Shown one piece after another: positions 8,281 through 16,926 of a DNA stretch of 49,990 nucleotides; within the stretch, counting starts at the first letter, position 1, and each line of letters starts with the position of its first letter. The stretch lies in NCBI GenBank assembly GCA_902601895.1, contig CACKOU010000007.1, positions 1 to 49,990 of the forward strand, read 5' to 3'. The position numbers were made by a program, and so were the translations under genes. Source of the stretch: an uncultured Pelagibacteraceae bacterium (GTDB taxonomy: Bacteria > Pseudomonadota > Alphaproteobacteria > Pelagibacterales > Pelagibacteraceae). The notes below the pieces were generated by a model that saw nothing but the letters and a program-made list of their open reading frames with translations, was not told the origin of the DNA and searched no databases.

Positions 8281-10308
8281 CTACTGCTGTAAACTTGCTA
8301 ATTCATCAATATTAATATGACACCTAATAGCGTTACCATTTTCATCTATTTGCCATGGTGGAAGCTCTAAATTACAAATATCGCCTATTTTCCTAGGGCA
8401 TCTTCCTTGAAAAGAACAGCCTTTCTCAGGGGGTTTTTCCTCTACTATATCCTCAGCCACTAATTTTGGTTTTATATCTGGATCTGGTTCCAAAACAGCA
8501 CCTAATAATACTTCAGTATAAGGATGAGATGGAAATTTGTAGACATTTTGTGAAGGACCAATTTCACATAATCTTCCTTGATATAAAACTGCAACTCTAT
8601 CACTAATTGCTCTAACAACAGCCAAATCATGAGAAACAAATACATAGGTTGTTCCTAGATCTTCTTTTAATTGTTGTAATAAGTTTAAAACAGCTGCTTG
8701 AACCGAAACATCTAAAGCTGATGTAACCTCATCGCACAAAATTATATCTGGCTTAGCAGCAAATGCTCTTGCAACTGCAACTCTTTGTTTCTCACCACCT
8801 GATAATTGTCTCGGGTATCTTGACATATAAAATTCTCCTAACCTTACTTTTTTTAGTAGATCGATTATATTTTTTTTTAATTCTTCTCCTGATAAATTAA
8901 AATACAACTTTAAAGGTTGAGAAAGTATTTGCTCAACTGTATGGTTTGGATTTAATGACTCGTCCGGATTTTGAAATATGAGTTGTATTGCTCGCAGATC
9001 ATTTGGATTTCTCATTTTTAAATCAGAAGATAATATACGATCATTTTCAAATTTAATTTGGCCATCTTTTGTTTTGAGTAAACCTGCAATTGATTTTAAG
9101 ATAGTAGATTTACCACTTCCAGACTCACCAACCAGTGCAATAGTCTCTCCTTTTTTTATATCTATATTTATATCTTTAACTGTTGGGTTTTGATCAGAGA
9201 TTTTATTTAATAATTGATCAAAAAATTTCTGCTTTGCATAACTAATTGAAACATCTTTTAATTTTAAAACTTCAATTGCTTCACTATTATTTGATTTTTT
9301 TGTTATTGAAGTTTGTAAATTATTATTTTGATTTATTAATTCTTTATGATTAAAACATCTGACATTGGTATCTAATTCTTTAATATGTTCCAGATCTGGT
9401 GAATTTTTTTTACAATGATCAGTTGCTAAATTACATCTATCATAAAAACTACAACCTTCATTTATACTTCCAGGCTGAGGTTGGGTTCCTGGCATAGAAG
9501 CTGGAAGTCCAGCTAGTGAGAGTTTAGGTATCGATTTTAACAATCCATAAGTATAAGGATGAATAGGTTCCTTTAATATTTTTCTTGCTGGTCCTTCTAA
9601 AACAATTTCTCCCGCATACATTACAACTATTCTATCACTGACTTGTGCTATAGCTCCAAGGTCATGACTAACATAGATCATAGATGTTCCAGTATCTTTT
9701 GCTATAAATCTTAATAGTTCTAATACATGCGCTTGTGTTGTAACGTCTAATCCAGTAGTTGGCTCATCTAATAAAAGTAAATCTGGTTTTCCAGCCAATG
9801 CCATTGCGACAGCTACTCTTTGTTGCTGCCCTCCAGAAAGCTCGTGTGGATAACGAAAAGCCATAGTTTCTGGTGAAGGAAGTCTAACTTTATTTAGTAA
9901 CTCCGAAATTTTTTTATCTCTCTCTGTTTTATTTAGATCTGTATGTAATCTTAATGCTTCATCAATTTGGTATCCAATTTTTAAATTAGGTGTTAGCGCT
10001 TGTCCTGCATTTTGAGGTATCATGGCTATTTTTCTACCTCTAATTTTTTCTAGCTGTCTACTGCTCATCTTCAATAAATCCTTAGATTTAAAGAGGCATT
10101 CACCTTTAAGAGGAAATAAGCCTTGTTTTATATAGCCCATCATTGCAAGTGCTAATGTGCTTTTTCCAGAACCCGACTCTCCTACGATCCCTACAGTCTC
10201 TCCTTTCTTAATGTTGGTTGAAACATTTCTAAGTATTGAAATTTGTTTGCCCTGTTGACTATTAAATCCAATTGATAAATTTTTAACACTTTCAATTATT
10301 TCGCTCAT
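8281..10308 (-). CDS. dipeptide/oligopeptide-type ABC transporter, fused DppD-DppF ATPases
   Basis: This 675-residue protein contains two complete ABC ATPases in tandem, as in YejF/GsiA-type proteins. Half 1 has Walker A GESGSGKST at 43-51, signature LSGGQQQ at 158, and Walker B LLLLDEPTTGLD. Half 2 has Walker A at 394-402, signature LSGGEKQ and Walker B ILCDEVTSALD. Each half ends in the oligopeptide C-terminal domain with a cysteine set (C286, C292, C299 and C318 in the first), a pattern linked in this family to an iron-sulfur site. It powers the importer formed by the next two permeases and the binding protein. Its ATG at 10308 abuts the permease stop codon. Confidence 0.9.
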   Translation of the reverse strand: MSEIIESVKNLSIGFNSQQGKQISILRNVSTNIKKGETVGIVGESGSGKSTLALAMMGYIKQGLFPLKGECLFKSKDLLKMSSRQLEKIRGRKIAMIPQNAGQALTPNLKIGYQIDEALRLHTDLNKTERDKKISELLNKVRLPSPETMAFRYPHELSGGQQQRVAVAMALAGKPDLLLLDEPTTGLDVTTQAHVLELLRFIAKDTGTSMIYVSHDLGAIAQVSDRIVVMYAGEIVLEGPARKILKEPIHPYTYGLLKSIPKLSLAGLPASMPGTQPQPGSINEGCSFYDRCNLATDHCKKNSPDLEHIKELDTNVRCFNHKELINQNNNLQTSITKKSNNSEAIEVLKLKDVSISYAKQKFFDQLLNKISDQNPTVKDINIDIKKGETIALVGESGSGKSTILKSIAGLLKTKDGQIKFENDRILSSDLKMRNPNDLRAIQLIFQNPDESLNPNHTVEQILSQPLKLYFNLSGEELKKNIIDLLKKVRLGEFYMSRYPRQLSGGEKQRVAVARAFAAKPDIILCDEVTSALDVSVQAAVLNLLQQLKEDLGTTYVFVSHDLAVVRAISDRVAVLYQGRLCEIGPSQNVYKFPSHPYTEVLLGAVLEPDPDIKPKLVAEDIVEEKPPEKGCSFQGRCPRKIGDICNLELPPWQIDENGNAIRCHINIDELASLQQ

Positions 10309-11202
10309 TTAAACAGGTGCCTTTGTTGAACGATCAATTCCTAAAGCTTTTGCAAATGCATCAGCTGTTAAATTTATTCCAATAATTAACGAACTTAATC
10401 CTACTATTGGAGCAATTACAGACCAGTATGCAAACGACATCAATCCTCTAGCATTGGATATCATCAAACCCCAATCAGGTGTTGGAGGACTGACACCAAA
10501 ACCTAAGAATGACAATGAGCTAAATCCTAATAACATCCAAGACCATCTCATTGCTCCTTCTACTAATATAGCATCTCTAACATTAGGAATAATTTCATTC
10601 CAAATAATAGACATGTTGCTATGACCTCTAGCTCTGGCTGAAACTATAAAGTCTTTAGCAATAACATCATGAGTAGCAGCTCTAGCAACTCTTACTATTC
10701 CTTTACCATAAAAAAAACCTAGTGCAGGAATTAAAACCTCTGTTGATGTTCCTAAAAGAGAAACAATTAATAACATTGCAAGTATCCAAGGGATAGAAAG
10801 AAACGCATCAACAACTCTCATTACAACATCATCAATTTTACCTCCAACTAAACCACAAAAAATTCCAAGTAAACCTCCCCACAGAAGAGCTATAAGTGAT
10901 CCAAAGAAAGTTACCGTAAGAGCTGTTCGCCCTCCAAGTATTGTTCTTGTAAAAACATCTCTACCCAAACTATCTGTTCCAAACCAATGTTCAGCTGAGG
11001 GTGCAAGTAACATGGTATTTGGGCTAATAGCTTTATAATCGTATGGTGCAATGTAAGGGCTTATTAATGCTAAGACTATATGAAATAAAACAATTGTAAG
11101 TCCAATTAATCCAGAAGGCTTGGAGGCCATAGTTTTTAAAATCTCAAAAGCCTTCTCTAGCTTATTTTTTTGTTTATCCTCTGTAATTAAATTACTCTCC
11201 AT
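10309..11202 (-). CDS. peptide-type ABC transporter permease, DppC-like
   Basis: This is a 297-residue inner-membrane permease of the binding-protein-dependent family. It has the DppC/OppC N-terminal span and extracytoplasmic segment (PYDYKAISPNTMLLAPSAEH...GTDSLGRDVFTR), which is diagnostic for the second permease of peptide importers. The ATPase-docking EAA-type loop (about residues 180-215, RARGHSNMSIIWNEIIPN) is followed by two more spans. It pairs with the DppB-like protein, whose stop codon lies one base upstream of this start. The actual ligand, whether peptide, opine or other solute, cannot be inferred from the permease. Confidence 0.9.
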   Translation of the reverse strand: MESNLITEDKQKNKLEKAFEILKTMASKPSGLIGLTIVLFHIVLALISPYIAPYDYKAISPNTMLLAPSAEHWFGTDSLGRDVFTRTILGGRTALTVTFFGSLIALLWGGLLGIFCGLVGGKIDDVVMRVVDAFLSIPWILAMLLIVSLLGTSTEVLIPALGFFYGKGIVRVARAATHDVIAKDFIVSARARGHSNMSIIWNEIIPNVRDAILVEGAMRWSWMLLGFSSLSFLGFGVSPPTPDWGLMISNARGLMSFAYWSVIAPIVGLSSLIIGINLTADAFAKALGIDRSTKAPV

Positions 11203-11203
11203 T

Positions 11204-12160
11204 TTATTTTCTTATCTGTAAACTTTTTAATCTTGGATTAAGCATTAGTGTCATTAAATCTGCTATTAAATTTATTCCCACATAGATTGATGCCAATATT
11301 ATTGCTAACGCTTGAACAACAGGTAAATCTCTATTTGATATAGACTCAATTACCAGTCTGCCTAAACCTGGATAATTAAAAACAACTTCTGTAACAACAA
11401 CACCTCCTAGCAACCAAGCAATTGTTAGTGCTACTACATTTATTGCTGGCAATAATGCATTTGGCAATACATGTCTAAATACCATTTTCCAATATGGAAC
11501 ACCTTTTAAAATTGCCATTTGCACATAATCACTAGCCATAACTTGAATTACACTTGAACGTACCATTCTTGCCATGTGTGCAGTCATAATCATTGAAATT
11601 GCAACAACAGGTAAAATTATATTTGAGAGTAATTCATAAAAAGTTGCATCCGATGGTATAATCACAATGCCTGGTAGCCAACCAAGCCAAATTGCAACAA
11701 TTAAAATAAGCAAAGTAGCACTAATAAACTCAGGAATAGTCATTGAAAAAATTGTGATAGTTGAGATCATAATATCTGGAAGCTTATCTCTCCAAAGAGC
11801 AGTTATTATTCCTAATACGATTGCTAAAGGAATTCCTATAAGTATTGAAACAGAGGCTAAAACTAAAGAGTTTTTAACTCTTGGACCTAGTACTTCATTA
11901 ATTGGCATTTCACCACTTAAAGAGTAACCAAAATCACCTCGTACAACATTTGATGCCCAGTCCAAGTATCTTTCATAAGCAGGAACATCTAGACCAAGTC
12001 TTTTTATGCAAGCATCAAGAGCTGCTCCATAAGCTTCTCTCTCTAAATATGTTGTGCATGCATCCCCAGGTAAAACTTCAACACCTACAAATGTAATCAA
12101 TGAAACTATAAATAAAGTGATAAGTCCTAGTCCAATTCTTTTTAAAATTAATAAAAGCAT
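11204..12160 (-). CDS. peptide-type ABC transporter permease, DppB-like
   Basis: This 318-residue permease has about six membrane spans. The N-terminal LILKRIGLGLITLFIVSLIT span and the VRGDFGYSLSGEMPINEVLG block are typical of DppB/OppB. The EAA loop is near residues 205-235 (KGVPYWKMVFRHVLPNALLP) and the C-terminal VVTEVVFNYPGLGRLVIESI is family-characteristic. It forms the heterodimeric channel with the DppC-like protein. It lies 85 bp downstream of the binding-protein gene, and that gap contains an intrinsic-terminator hairpin, so its expression is probably lower than that of the binding protein. Confidence 0.9.
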   Translation of the reverse strand: MLLLILKRIGLGLITLFIVSLITFVGVEVLPGDACTTYLEREAYGAALDACIKRLGLDVPAYERYLDWASNVVRGDFGYSLSGEMPINEVLGPRVKNSLVLASVSILIGIPLAIVLGIITALWRDKLPDIMISTITIFSMTIPEFISATLLILIVAIWLGWLPGIVIIPSDATFYELLSNIILPVVAISMIMTAHMARMVRSSVIQVMASDYVQMAILKGVPYWKMVFRHVLPNALLPAINVVALTIAWLLGGVVVTEVVFNYPGLGRLVIESISNRDLPVVQALAIILASIYVGINLIADLMTLMLNPRLKSLQIRK

Positions 12161-12207
12161 AAGATTAAATAGAACTTTTTAACAAAAATAAATTAAATAG
12201 AAATAAA

Positions 12208-12235
12208 ATAAAGGCCGCTAGTATGCGGCCTTTAT
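12208..12235 (-). terminator. intra-operon hairpin terminator/attenuator after the peptide-binding protein
   Basis: A perfect 11-bp stem (12208-12218 with 12225-12235, core AAAGGCCGC/GCGGCCTTT) encloses a 6-nt loop. Read on the minus strand it is followed by a T-rich tract (ATTTTATTT). It lies 10 bp after the binding-protein stop codon and 48 bp before the permease start, so partial termination would give excess binding protein over permease. Confidence 0.8.
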
Positions 12236-12245
12236 CTAAATACTT

Positions 12246-13733
12246 TTAATCAACTTTAACTTTATGCCACTGTATAGAAAAGTGGTCTACAGCATCAAGG
12301 TTTTTAACTTTTGATGAAGTAACTACAAGTCTAGATACATGGTATGGGATCATTGTTCCACTTTGTTCCCATAAAGTCATTTGAGCATTTTGATATGCTT
12401 TCTTTCTTTTATTGAAATCTAACTCACTTCTAGCATCAGCTAAATTTTTATCAAAGTCAGCATTTTTGAAATAAGACTCATTCCATTTAGCTCCACTATG
12501 ATACGCTTCATGCAAGATTGTATCTGCTGGTCTTTGGTTCCAACGTGTCATTGAAACTGGTTTTTTCATCCATACTTCATTCCAATAACCTTTAGATGGT
12601 ACCATTTCAATGTTGACTTTAATTCCAGCTTTTGCAACTTGCTGCTGAACGACTTCTGCAATTGTAGGCCAAGTTGGTTCTAATGTTGCTGGGTAAACAG
12701 TCAATTCAATTCCATTTGGATATCCTGCTTCTCTTAATAAATTTTTTGCTTTACTAATATTTTGAGGACAATTCATTTGTAAACGATATTGATCAGATGG
12801 CATTACAGGTGTATCACAAGATACAGTTGCTGCACCACCCATAACTAGATCTACAAGCTCTTGTCTATCAACTGCTAACCTAAAAGCTTTTCTCACTTTA
12901 GGATTATCAAATGGAGCAGTATCAGTTCTCATAACCACACCTCTCCAGTTTCCAGTGGGAATTACAGTTGTTGTAAATTTAGAATTACTGTCAAATATCT
13001 TTTTTTGATTGAAAGGAACATATCTATTCATATCAATTTGACCCGTTAAAAGAGCTTGAATTCTTGCTTGAGCATCTGGTATCGCAATGACATGAACTTC
13101 TGCAACTCCTGGTGCACCTTCCCAGTAATCTGGGTTAGCTTTTAGAATTGTAGTTCCTTCTGGATCAAATTTATCAACCATGAATGGTCCAGTACCAACT
13201 CCAGTTTGACCTATAGTATCTCCTGATCCTTCAGGTATCATTCTTAATCTGTAGTCAGTTAACAATAATGGAAAGTCAGCAAATGAAGTTGATAACTTCA
13301 TTTTAACAGTATGCTGATCAACTACCTCAATATCTTCAACTACATTTAAACTTTTTCTCACAGGAGATCCAATATCAGGATCTTTAGCTCTCATTAAAGA
13401 ATATTTTACATCTGGAGCATCAAATGCTGATCCATCGTGGAAATATATTCCTTTTCTTAAATTAAATGTCCATTCAGTTGCATCAGAATTAGCACTCCAA
13501 TCAGTTGATAATGAAGGTGATGGCACACCGTTCATATCAGGTCTTACTAATCTATTTTGTGTTTTGATGACAACTTGAAATAAACGCCCTTTAGTTATGG
13601 CATCTAAGTTAGTATCTTTTCCAAATCCAAGATCATGTGATACTTTAAATACTCCACTTGATGCATTGGCAATAGAAAAAGATAATATCAGAGACATAAA
13701 AGTCACTGAAAAAACTTTAAGTATGTTTTTCAT
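12246..13733 (-). CDS. peptide-type ABC transporter substrate-binding protein (SBP_bac_5)
   Basis: This 495-residue periplasmic binding protein has a clear signal peptide (MKNILKVFSVTFMSLILSFSIANA). The mature part has the family-5 features: WTFNLRKGIYFHDGSAFDAPDVKYSL, GTGPFMVDKF, and the C-terminal lobe ending with QNAQMTLWEQSGTMIPYHVSRL. Such proteins bind peptides, opines, nickel complexes or other solutes; the ligand is not predictable here. A strong Shine-Dalgarno sequence (GAGGG at 13739-13743 on the minus strand) precedes the ATG, which fits high expression. It is the first gene of the importer operon (binding protein, permease, permease, double ATPase) and is divergent from the GcvT-like operon. 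Confidence 0.9.
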   Translation of the reverse strand: MKNILKVFSVTFMSLILSFSIANASSGVFKVSHDLGFGKDTNLDAITKGRLFQVVIKTQNRLVRPDMNGVPSPSLSTDWSANSDATEWTFNLRKGIYFHDGSAFDAPDVKYSLMRAKDPDIGSPVRKSLNVVEDIEVVDQHTVKMKLSTSFADFPLLLTDYRLRMIPEGSGDTIGQTGVGTGPFMVDKFDPEGTTILKANPDYWEGAPGVAEVHVIAIPDAQARIQALLTGQIDMNRYVPFNQKKIFDSNSKFTTTVIPTGNWRGVVMRTDTAPFDNPKVRKAFRLAVDRQELVDLVMGGAATVSCDTPVMPSDQYRLQMNCPQNISKAKNLLREAGYPNGIELTVYPATLEPTWPTIAEVVQQQVAKAGIKVNIEMVPSKGYWNEVWMKKPVSMTRWNQRPADTILHEAYHSGAKWNESYFKNADFDKNLADARSELDFNKRKKAYQNAQMTLWEQSGTMIPYHVSRLVVTSSKVKNLDAVDHFSIQWHKVKVD

Positions 13734-13772
13734 AAGTTCCCTCTTTTTCTTTAGTTGTTTAAATAATCAAAA

Positions 13773-13800
13773 AGATAACAATTCCAGAACTAGATAACAA
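13773..13800. repeat. direct repeat AGATAACAA x2 in the divergent promoter region
   Basis: Two copies of AGATAACAA occur at 13773-13781 and 13792-13800, 19 bp apart start to start, close to two helical turns. They lie 40-67 bp upstream of the peptide-binding-protein start. The spacing suits a dimeric regulator, but the word is AT-rich and could repeat by chance. Confidence 0.3.
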
Positions 13801-13829
13801 CATGCAAAATGTAATGATTCATCTACTAA

Positions 13830-13856
13830 TTGAATAGATATTTTAATTAATATACA
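13830..13856 (+). promoter_or_regulatory. weak candidate promoter of the seven-gene GcvT/DmdA-like operon
   Basis: TTGAAT at 13830-13835 and TATACA at 13851-13856 are separated by 15 bp, which is shorter than ideal. They end 18 bp before the ATG at 13875. This is the only gap wide enough for a promoter serving genes 13875-21318, because all later spacings are 23 bp or less. Confidence 0.3.
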
Positions 13857-13874
13857 CTTTTTCTATATTTATAA

Positions 13875-15098
13875 ATGCAAAACGAATTAAACAAAGTCAG
13901 ATTTTCAGTAAAACCTTTAAAATCCAATGATAATAAAGTTGTTGAACTAGCACGAACTGTCGGAATACATCCTCTAGCGTATCAAGAACTTCCTTACGAT
14001 CCAGAGTATTCTTTTTATGCTGGAAGATTAAATCCAGAAGTGCTTTCACATGCAACAGCTGATGAAATGTATTGGAAAGTAAGACAAGAAGTAATATTTC
14101 GTCATACTGGAGAACATCCGTACGAAATATCTGGTCCTGATGCAGAAAAACTTTTACAAAAAATATTCACAAGAGATATCTCAAAAGTAAAAGTAGGAAG
14201 GTGCTCTTACCAATTCGCTTGTTACAACGATGGAGGCATGCTTACAGATGGAGTTTTACTAAAACTTGAAGAAAATAAATTCTGGTTTGTTCAAGCTGAT
14301 GGTGATCTTTTTTCGTGGTATAAAGCGCACACTGATAATCTTAATGTAAAAATATCTGACCCTGACGTTTGGGTAAGTCAAATTCAAGGACCAAAATCTA
14401 TGGATCTTTTAAAAGTTTTAAGTAAAGAAACTTTTCCTGAGAATTGGAAATATTTTGATTGGAAAGAAATAACTATACTAAATGAAAAGTTAATCATAAG
14501 TAGATCGGGTTTTAGTAATGAACTTGGTTGGGAAATTTATTTTAGAAAAAATAATAATACTGAAAAAGTTGGGGATTACATACTTGAGGAAGGAAAAAAA
14601 ATGGGAATGATACTTACAGGGACCCCTGGTTTCAGATGTAAAAGAATAGAATCTGGATTATTATCAGCTGGGCAAGACTTTAACCATGAAACAAATCCAT
14701 ATGATGTCGGGTTAGGTAAGTATGTCGATTTAAAAAAAAATTATTTTATTGGAAAATCAGCATTGATGACTGCCGATAAAGAAAAAAGATGTTGGGGAAT
14801 ACGAGTAGAAAATGGAACAGGTTTAAAAGGAACTTACATAAAATTTAATAATGAAGTAATTGGAAAAATTACATCAAGTACCTGGTCTCCTTTTCAAAAA
14901 TGTGGTGTTGGAATAGTTTTAATGAATTCTACAAAACATAAACCAGGATTAATAGTGGATGTTAGTTGCAATGATAATAAAATTCATAAAGGTGTGATAT
15001 GCTCCTTACCAATGTATGACTTTAAAAATGAAATTGTAAGAGGTTTAAAAATCGATATTCCAACAGGTCCTTCTCCGTGGTCAGGAATAAAAAAATAA
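13875..15098 (+). CDS. GcvT/DmdA-family aminomethyltransferase-like protein (unknown substrate)
   Basis: This 407-residue protein is a folate-dependent methyl- or aminomethyl-transferase of the GcvT fold. Supporting blocks are EISGPDAEKLLQKIFTRDIS, CYNDGGMLTDGVLLKL (GGMLTD at 120-125), VSQIQGPKSMDLL, ISRSGFSNELGWEIYF, RCKRIESGLLSAGQDF and the C-terminal GKITSSTWSPFQKCGVGIVLM. These proteins usually transfer a methyl group from nitrogen, sulfur or oxygen to tetrahydrofolate. It differs from true GcvT in the GGxxDD motif (threonine replaces the first Asp) and has a long N-terminal extension. It opens a seven-gene operon containing a second, more DmdA-like member. The next gene starts 22 bases inside its 3' end. 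Confidence 0.78.
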   Translation: MQNELNKVRFSVKPLKSNDNKVVELARTVGIHPLAYQELPYDPEYSFYAGRLNPEVLSHATADEMYWKVRQEVIFRHTGEHPYEISGPDAEKLLQKIFTRDISKVKVGRCSYQFACYNDGGMLTDGVLLKLEENKFWFVQADGDLFSWYKAHTDNLNVKISDPDVWVSQIQGPKSMDLLKVLSKETFPENWKYFDWKEITILNEKLIISRSGFSNELGWEIYFRKNNNTEKVGDYILEEGKKMGMILTGTPGFRCKRIESGLLSAGQDFNHETNPYDVGLGKYVDLKKNYFIGKSALMTADKEKRCWGIRVENGTGLKGTYIKFNNEVIGKITSSTWSPFQKCGVGIVLMNSTKHKPGLIVDVSCNDNKIHKGVICSLPMYDFKNEIVRGLKIDIPTGPSPWSGIKK

Positions 15099-15772
15099 TA
15101 ATAGCAATTGGTGGTGGTGGATTTACACATTCTTCTGATGAAGACTTGGATGAATATGTTATAAATCAAGTTAATAAATTAAATATCAATATCGGTTTTT
15201 TACCTACAGCTAGCAATGATAATCAAGAAAAGACTGATCTTTTTTATAAAAGATTTAAATCGCAAAAATTCAAATTATCTCATTTTAATCTCTGTTCAAG
15301 TGTGGAAGGTTTTAATGAATGGGTGTTAAACAAAGATATAATTTATGTAGGAGGTGGCAATACCTCTGAAATGATTAATATTTGGAAGAGACATGATCTT
15401 ATCAAAGTATTTAAAGATGCATATGAAAAAGGAATAATTCTGAGTGGAATAAGTGCAGGTGCTGCCTGTTGGTTTGATTGGATATTGTCAGACTCAGTCA
15501 ATAAAGAGCTAAGTCCATTAAAAGGAATAAATTTTTTAAATGGAAGTTGTACACCGCATTCTTCAGATAATATTCGACTTCGACAATTTATTTCAGAAAT
15601 TAAAGATGGAAATTTACCAGATGGAATAGCTATTGATGATGGTGTAGCTGTGCTTTTTATTGACGGAGTTCCTTCAGAGGTTTATTCTTCAAGAATTAAT
15701 CATGACGCTTATTATGTGACTAGACATGATAAGATAAGTTTAAAAACATATATAAAAAATTTAAATGGATAA
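15077..15772 (+). CDS. peptidase E-like (S51 family) serine peptidase
   Basis: This 231-residue protein is of the S51/dipeptidase E family, a class I glutamine-amidotransferase-like fold. It has IGGGG at the N-terminus, GFLPTAS, YVGGGNTSEMI and the nucleophile elbow LSGISAGAACWF, whose Ser lies in the GxSAGA motif. The start is a GTG at 15077 inside the upstream gene, because no in-frame ATG precedes the conserved IIIAIGGGG strand; the overlap of 22 bases suggests translational coupling. Relatives cleave Asp-X or alpha-aspartyl dipeptides, and some act on cyanophycin-like isopeptides. Inside this operon it may release the operon's substrate from an amide- or peptide-bound form; that is inference. 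Confidence 0.8.
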   Translation: MVRNKKIIIAIGGGGFTHSSDEDLDEYVINQVNKLNINIGFLPTASNDNQEKTDLFYKRFKSQKFKLSHFNLCSSVEGFNEWVLNKDIIYVGGGNTSEMINIWKRHDLIKVFKDAYEKGIILSGISAGAACWFDWILSDSVNKELSPLKGINFLNGSCTPHSSDNIRLRQFISEIKDGNLPDGIAIDDGVAVLFIDGVPSEVYSSRINHDAYYVTRHDKISLKTYIKNLNG

Positions 15773-16925
15773 CATTAAAGCCAGTAAAAAAATTTTTAGC
15801 ATTGAAGACGCAAAAAAACTATCAAAGAAAAGGTTGCCAAAGATAGTTTATGATTTTATTGACGGTGCATCTGGAGATGAAAAATTATCAGAAATTAATA
15901 GTTTTGCTTTAGATCAAATACGTCTTGAGCCAAGAGTTCTAAGAAATATAGAGGAAAGAAAACTAAAAAAAAATATTCTTGGATTTAATTATGATTATCC
16001 TTTTGGTTTTGCCCCAATGGGCATGACAAATCTTTCATGGCCGGGCGCAGACTCAATGCTGGCAAAAGAGAGTGCAAGAAATAATATACCAACCTGTGTA
16101 TCAATGGCTTCAACAACTACCTTAGAAAAAATGTATGAGCTTTCAGAAGGTCATTCATGGCTTCAACTTTATATTTTTCAGGATGAAGCTTTTGTCATGG
16201 AATTGCTTGATAGAGCAGAAAAAACTGGTTATGAAGTTGCTATACTTACTGTTGATGTTCCAGTTTTATCAAGAAGAACTAGAGATGATAAAAATGGATT
16301 TTCATATCCATTTAAAATAGGACCTAAACAATTTTTTGATTTTGCAACTCATCCTGTTTGGTCAATATCTACATTGCTTAATGGAATACCAAAGCCAATG
16401 AATTACGAGACTTCAAAAAGTGGAAAAGGTATTTTTAAAAGAAAAGAAAGTAGAGGAAAAACAGATTGGGAAACTCTAAAAAGAGTAAGAAATAAATGGA
16501 AAGGTAAATTAATTGTAAAAGGTGTTATGTCATCAGATGATGCAGTTAAAATTAAAGAAATGGGCGCTGATGCTATCCAAGTTTCAAATCATGGAGGTAG
16601 ACAATTAGATAGTGCCTCAGCAGCAATAAATATTTTACCTTTTATTAGGGAAGCAGTAGGGAATAATTTTCCAATTATATTTGATAGTGGAATAAGAAGT
16701 GGGAGCGATATTGTAAGATCATTAGCTTTAGGAGCAGATTTTTCAATGATTGGAAGGCCTGTAATGTATGCAATGGGAGCTGATGGAGCTAGCGGGCTAA
16801 GAAGAATTGTAGATATAATTAAAGAAGAAACTAGCACAACGCTAGGTTTGGTTGGATTAAATGATATTAATGATGTTTCTTCTGATATAATTGAACAGAA
16901 ACTATTTATGAATACAACTTACTAA
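15765..16925 (+). CDS. FMN-dependent 2-hydroxyacid oxidase/dehydrogenase
   Basis: This 386-residue TIM-barrel flavoprotein belongs to the L-lactate dehydrogenase / glycolate oxidase / mandelate dehydrogenase family. It has YDFIDGASGDE (30-39), the FMN-binding PFGFAPMGM, the catalytic H276 and R279 in VSNHGGRQLD, and the phosphate-binding DSGIRSGSDIVRSLALGADFSMIGRP. It oxidises an L-2-hydroxyacid to the 2-oxoacid. The adjacent ThDP enzyme could decarboxylate the product, a hydroxyacid to oxoacid to aldehyde logic like that of mandelate dehydrogenase plus benzoylformate decarboxylase. The substrate is unknown. The start overlaps the upstream gene by 8 bases and the next gene begins 1 base after its stop. 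Confidence 0.88.
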   Translation: MDNIKASKKIFSIEDAKKLSKKRLPKIVYDFIDGASGDEKLSEINSFALDQIRLEPRVLRNIEERKLKKNILGFNYDYPFGFAPMGMTNLSWPGADSMLAKESARNNIPTCVSMASTTTLEKMYELSEGHSWLQLYIFQDEAFVMELLDRAEKTGYEVAILTVDVPVLSRRTRDDKNGFSYPFKIGPKQFFDFATHPVWSISTLLNGIPKPMNYETSKSGKGIFKRKESRGKTDWETLKRVRNKWKGKLIVKGVMSSDDAVKIKEMGADAIQVSNHGGRQLDSASAAINILPFIREAVGNNFPIIFDSGIRSGSDIVRSLALGADFSMIGRPVMYAMGADGASGLRRIVDIIKEETSTTLGLVGLNDINDVSSDIIEQKLFMNTTY

Positions 16926-16926
16926 T

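Noticed and set aside
8978..9193. Plus-strand ORF of 71 codons inside the double ATPase gene
   Set aside because: It is antisense to the conserved second ABC domain and shows no independent coding features; similar antisense ORFs elsewhere were dismissed for the same reason.
13734..13874. Possible riboswitch ahead of the GcvT-like gene, since glycine riboswitches often precede gcvT
   Set aside because: The 141-bp region is AT-rich and lacks a stable multi-stem structure or the glycine aptamer core; I see only a repeat and a weak promoter.
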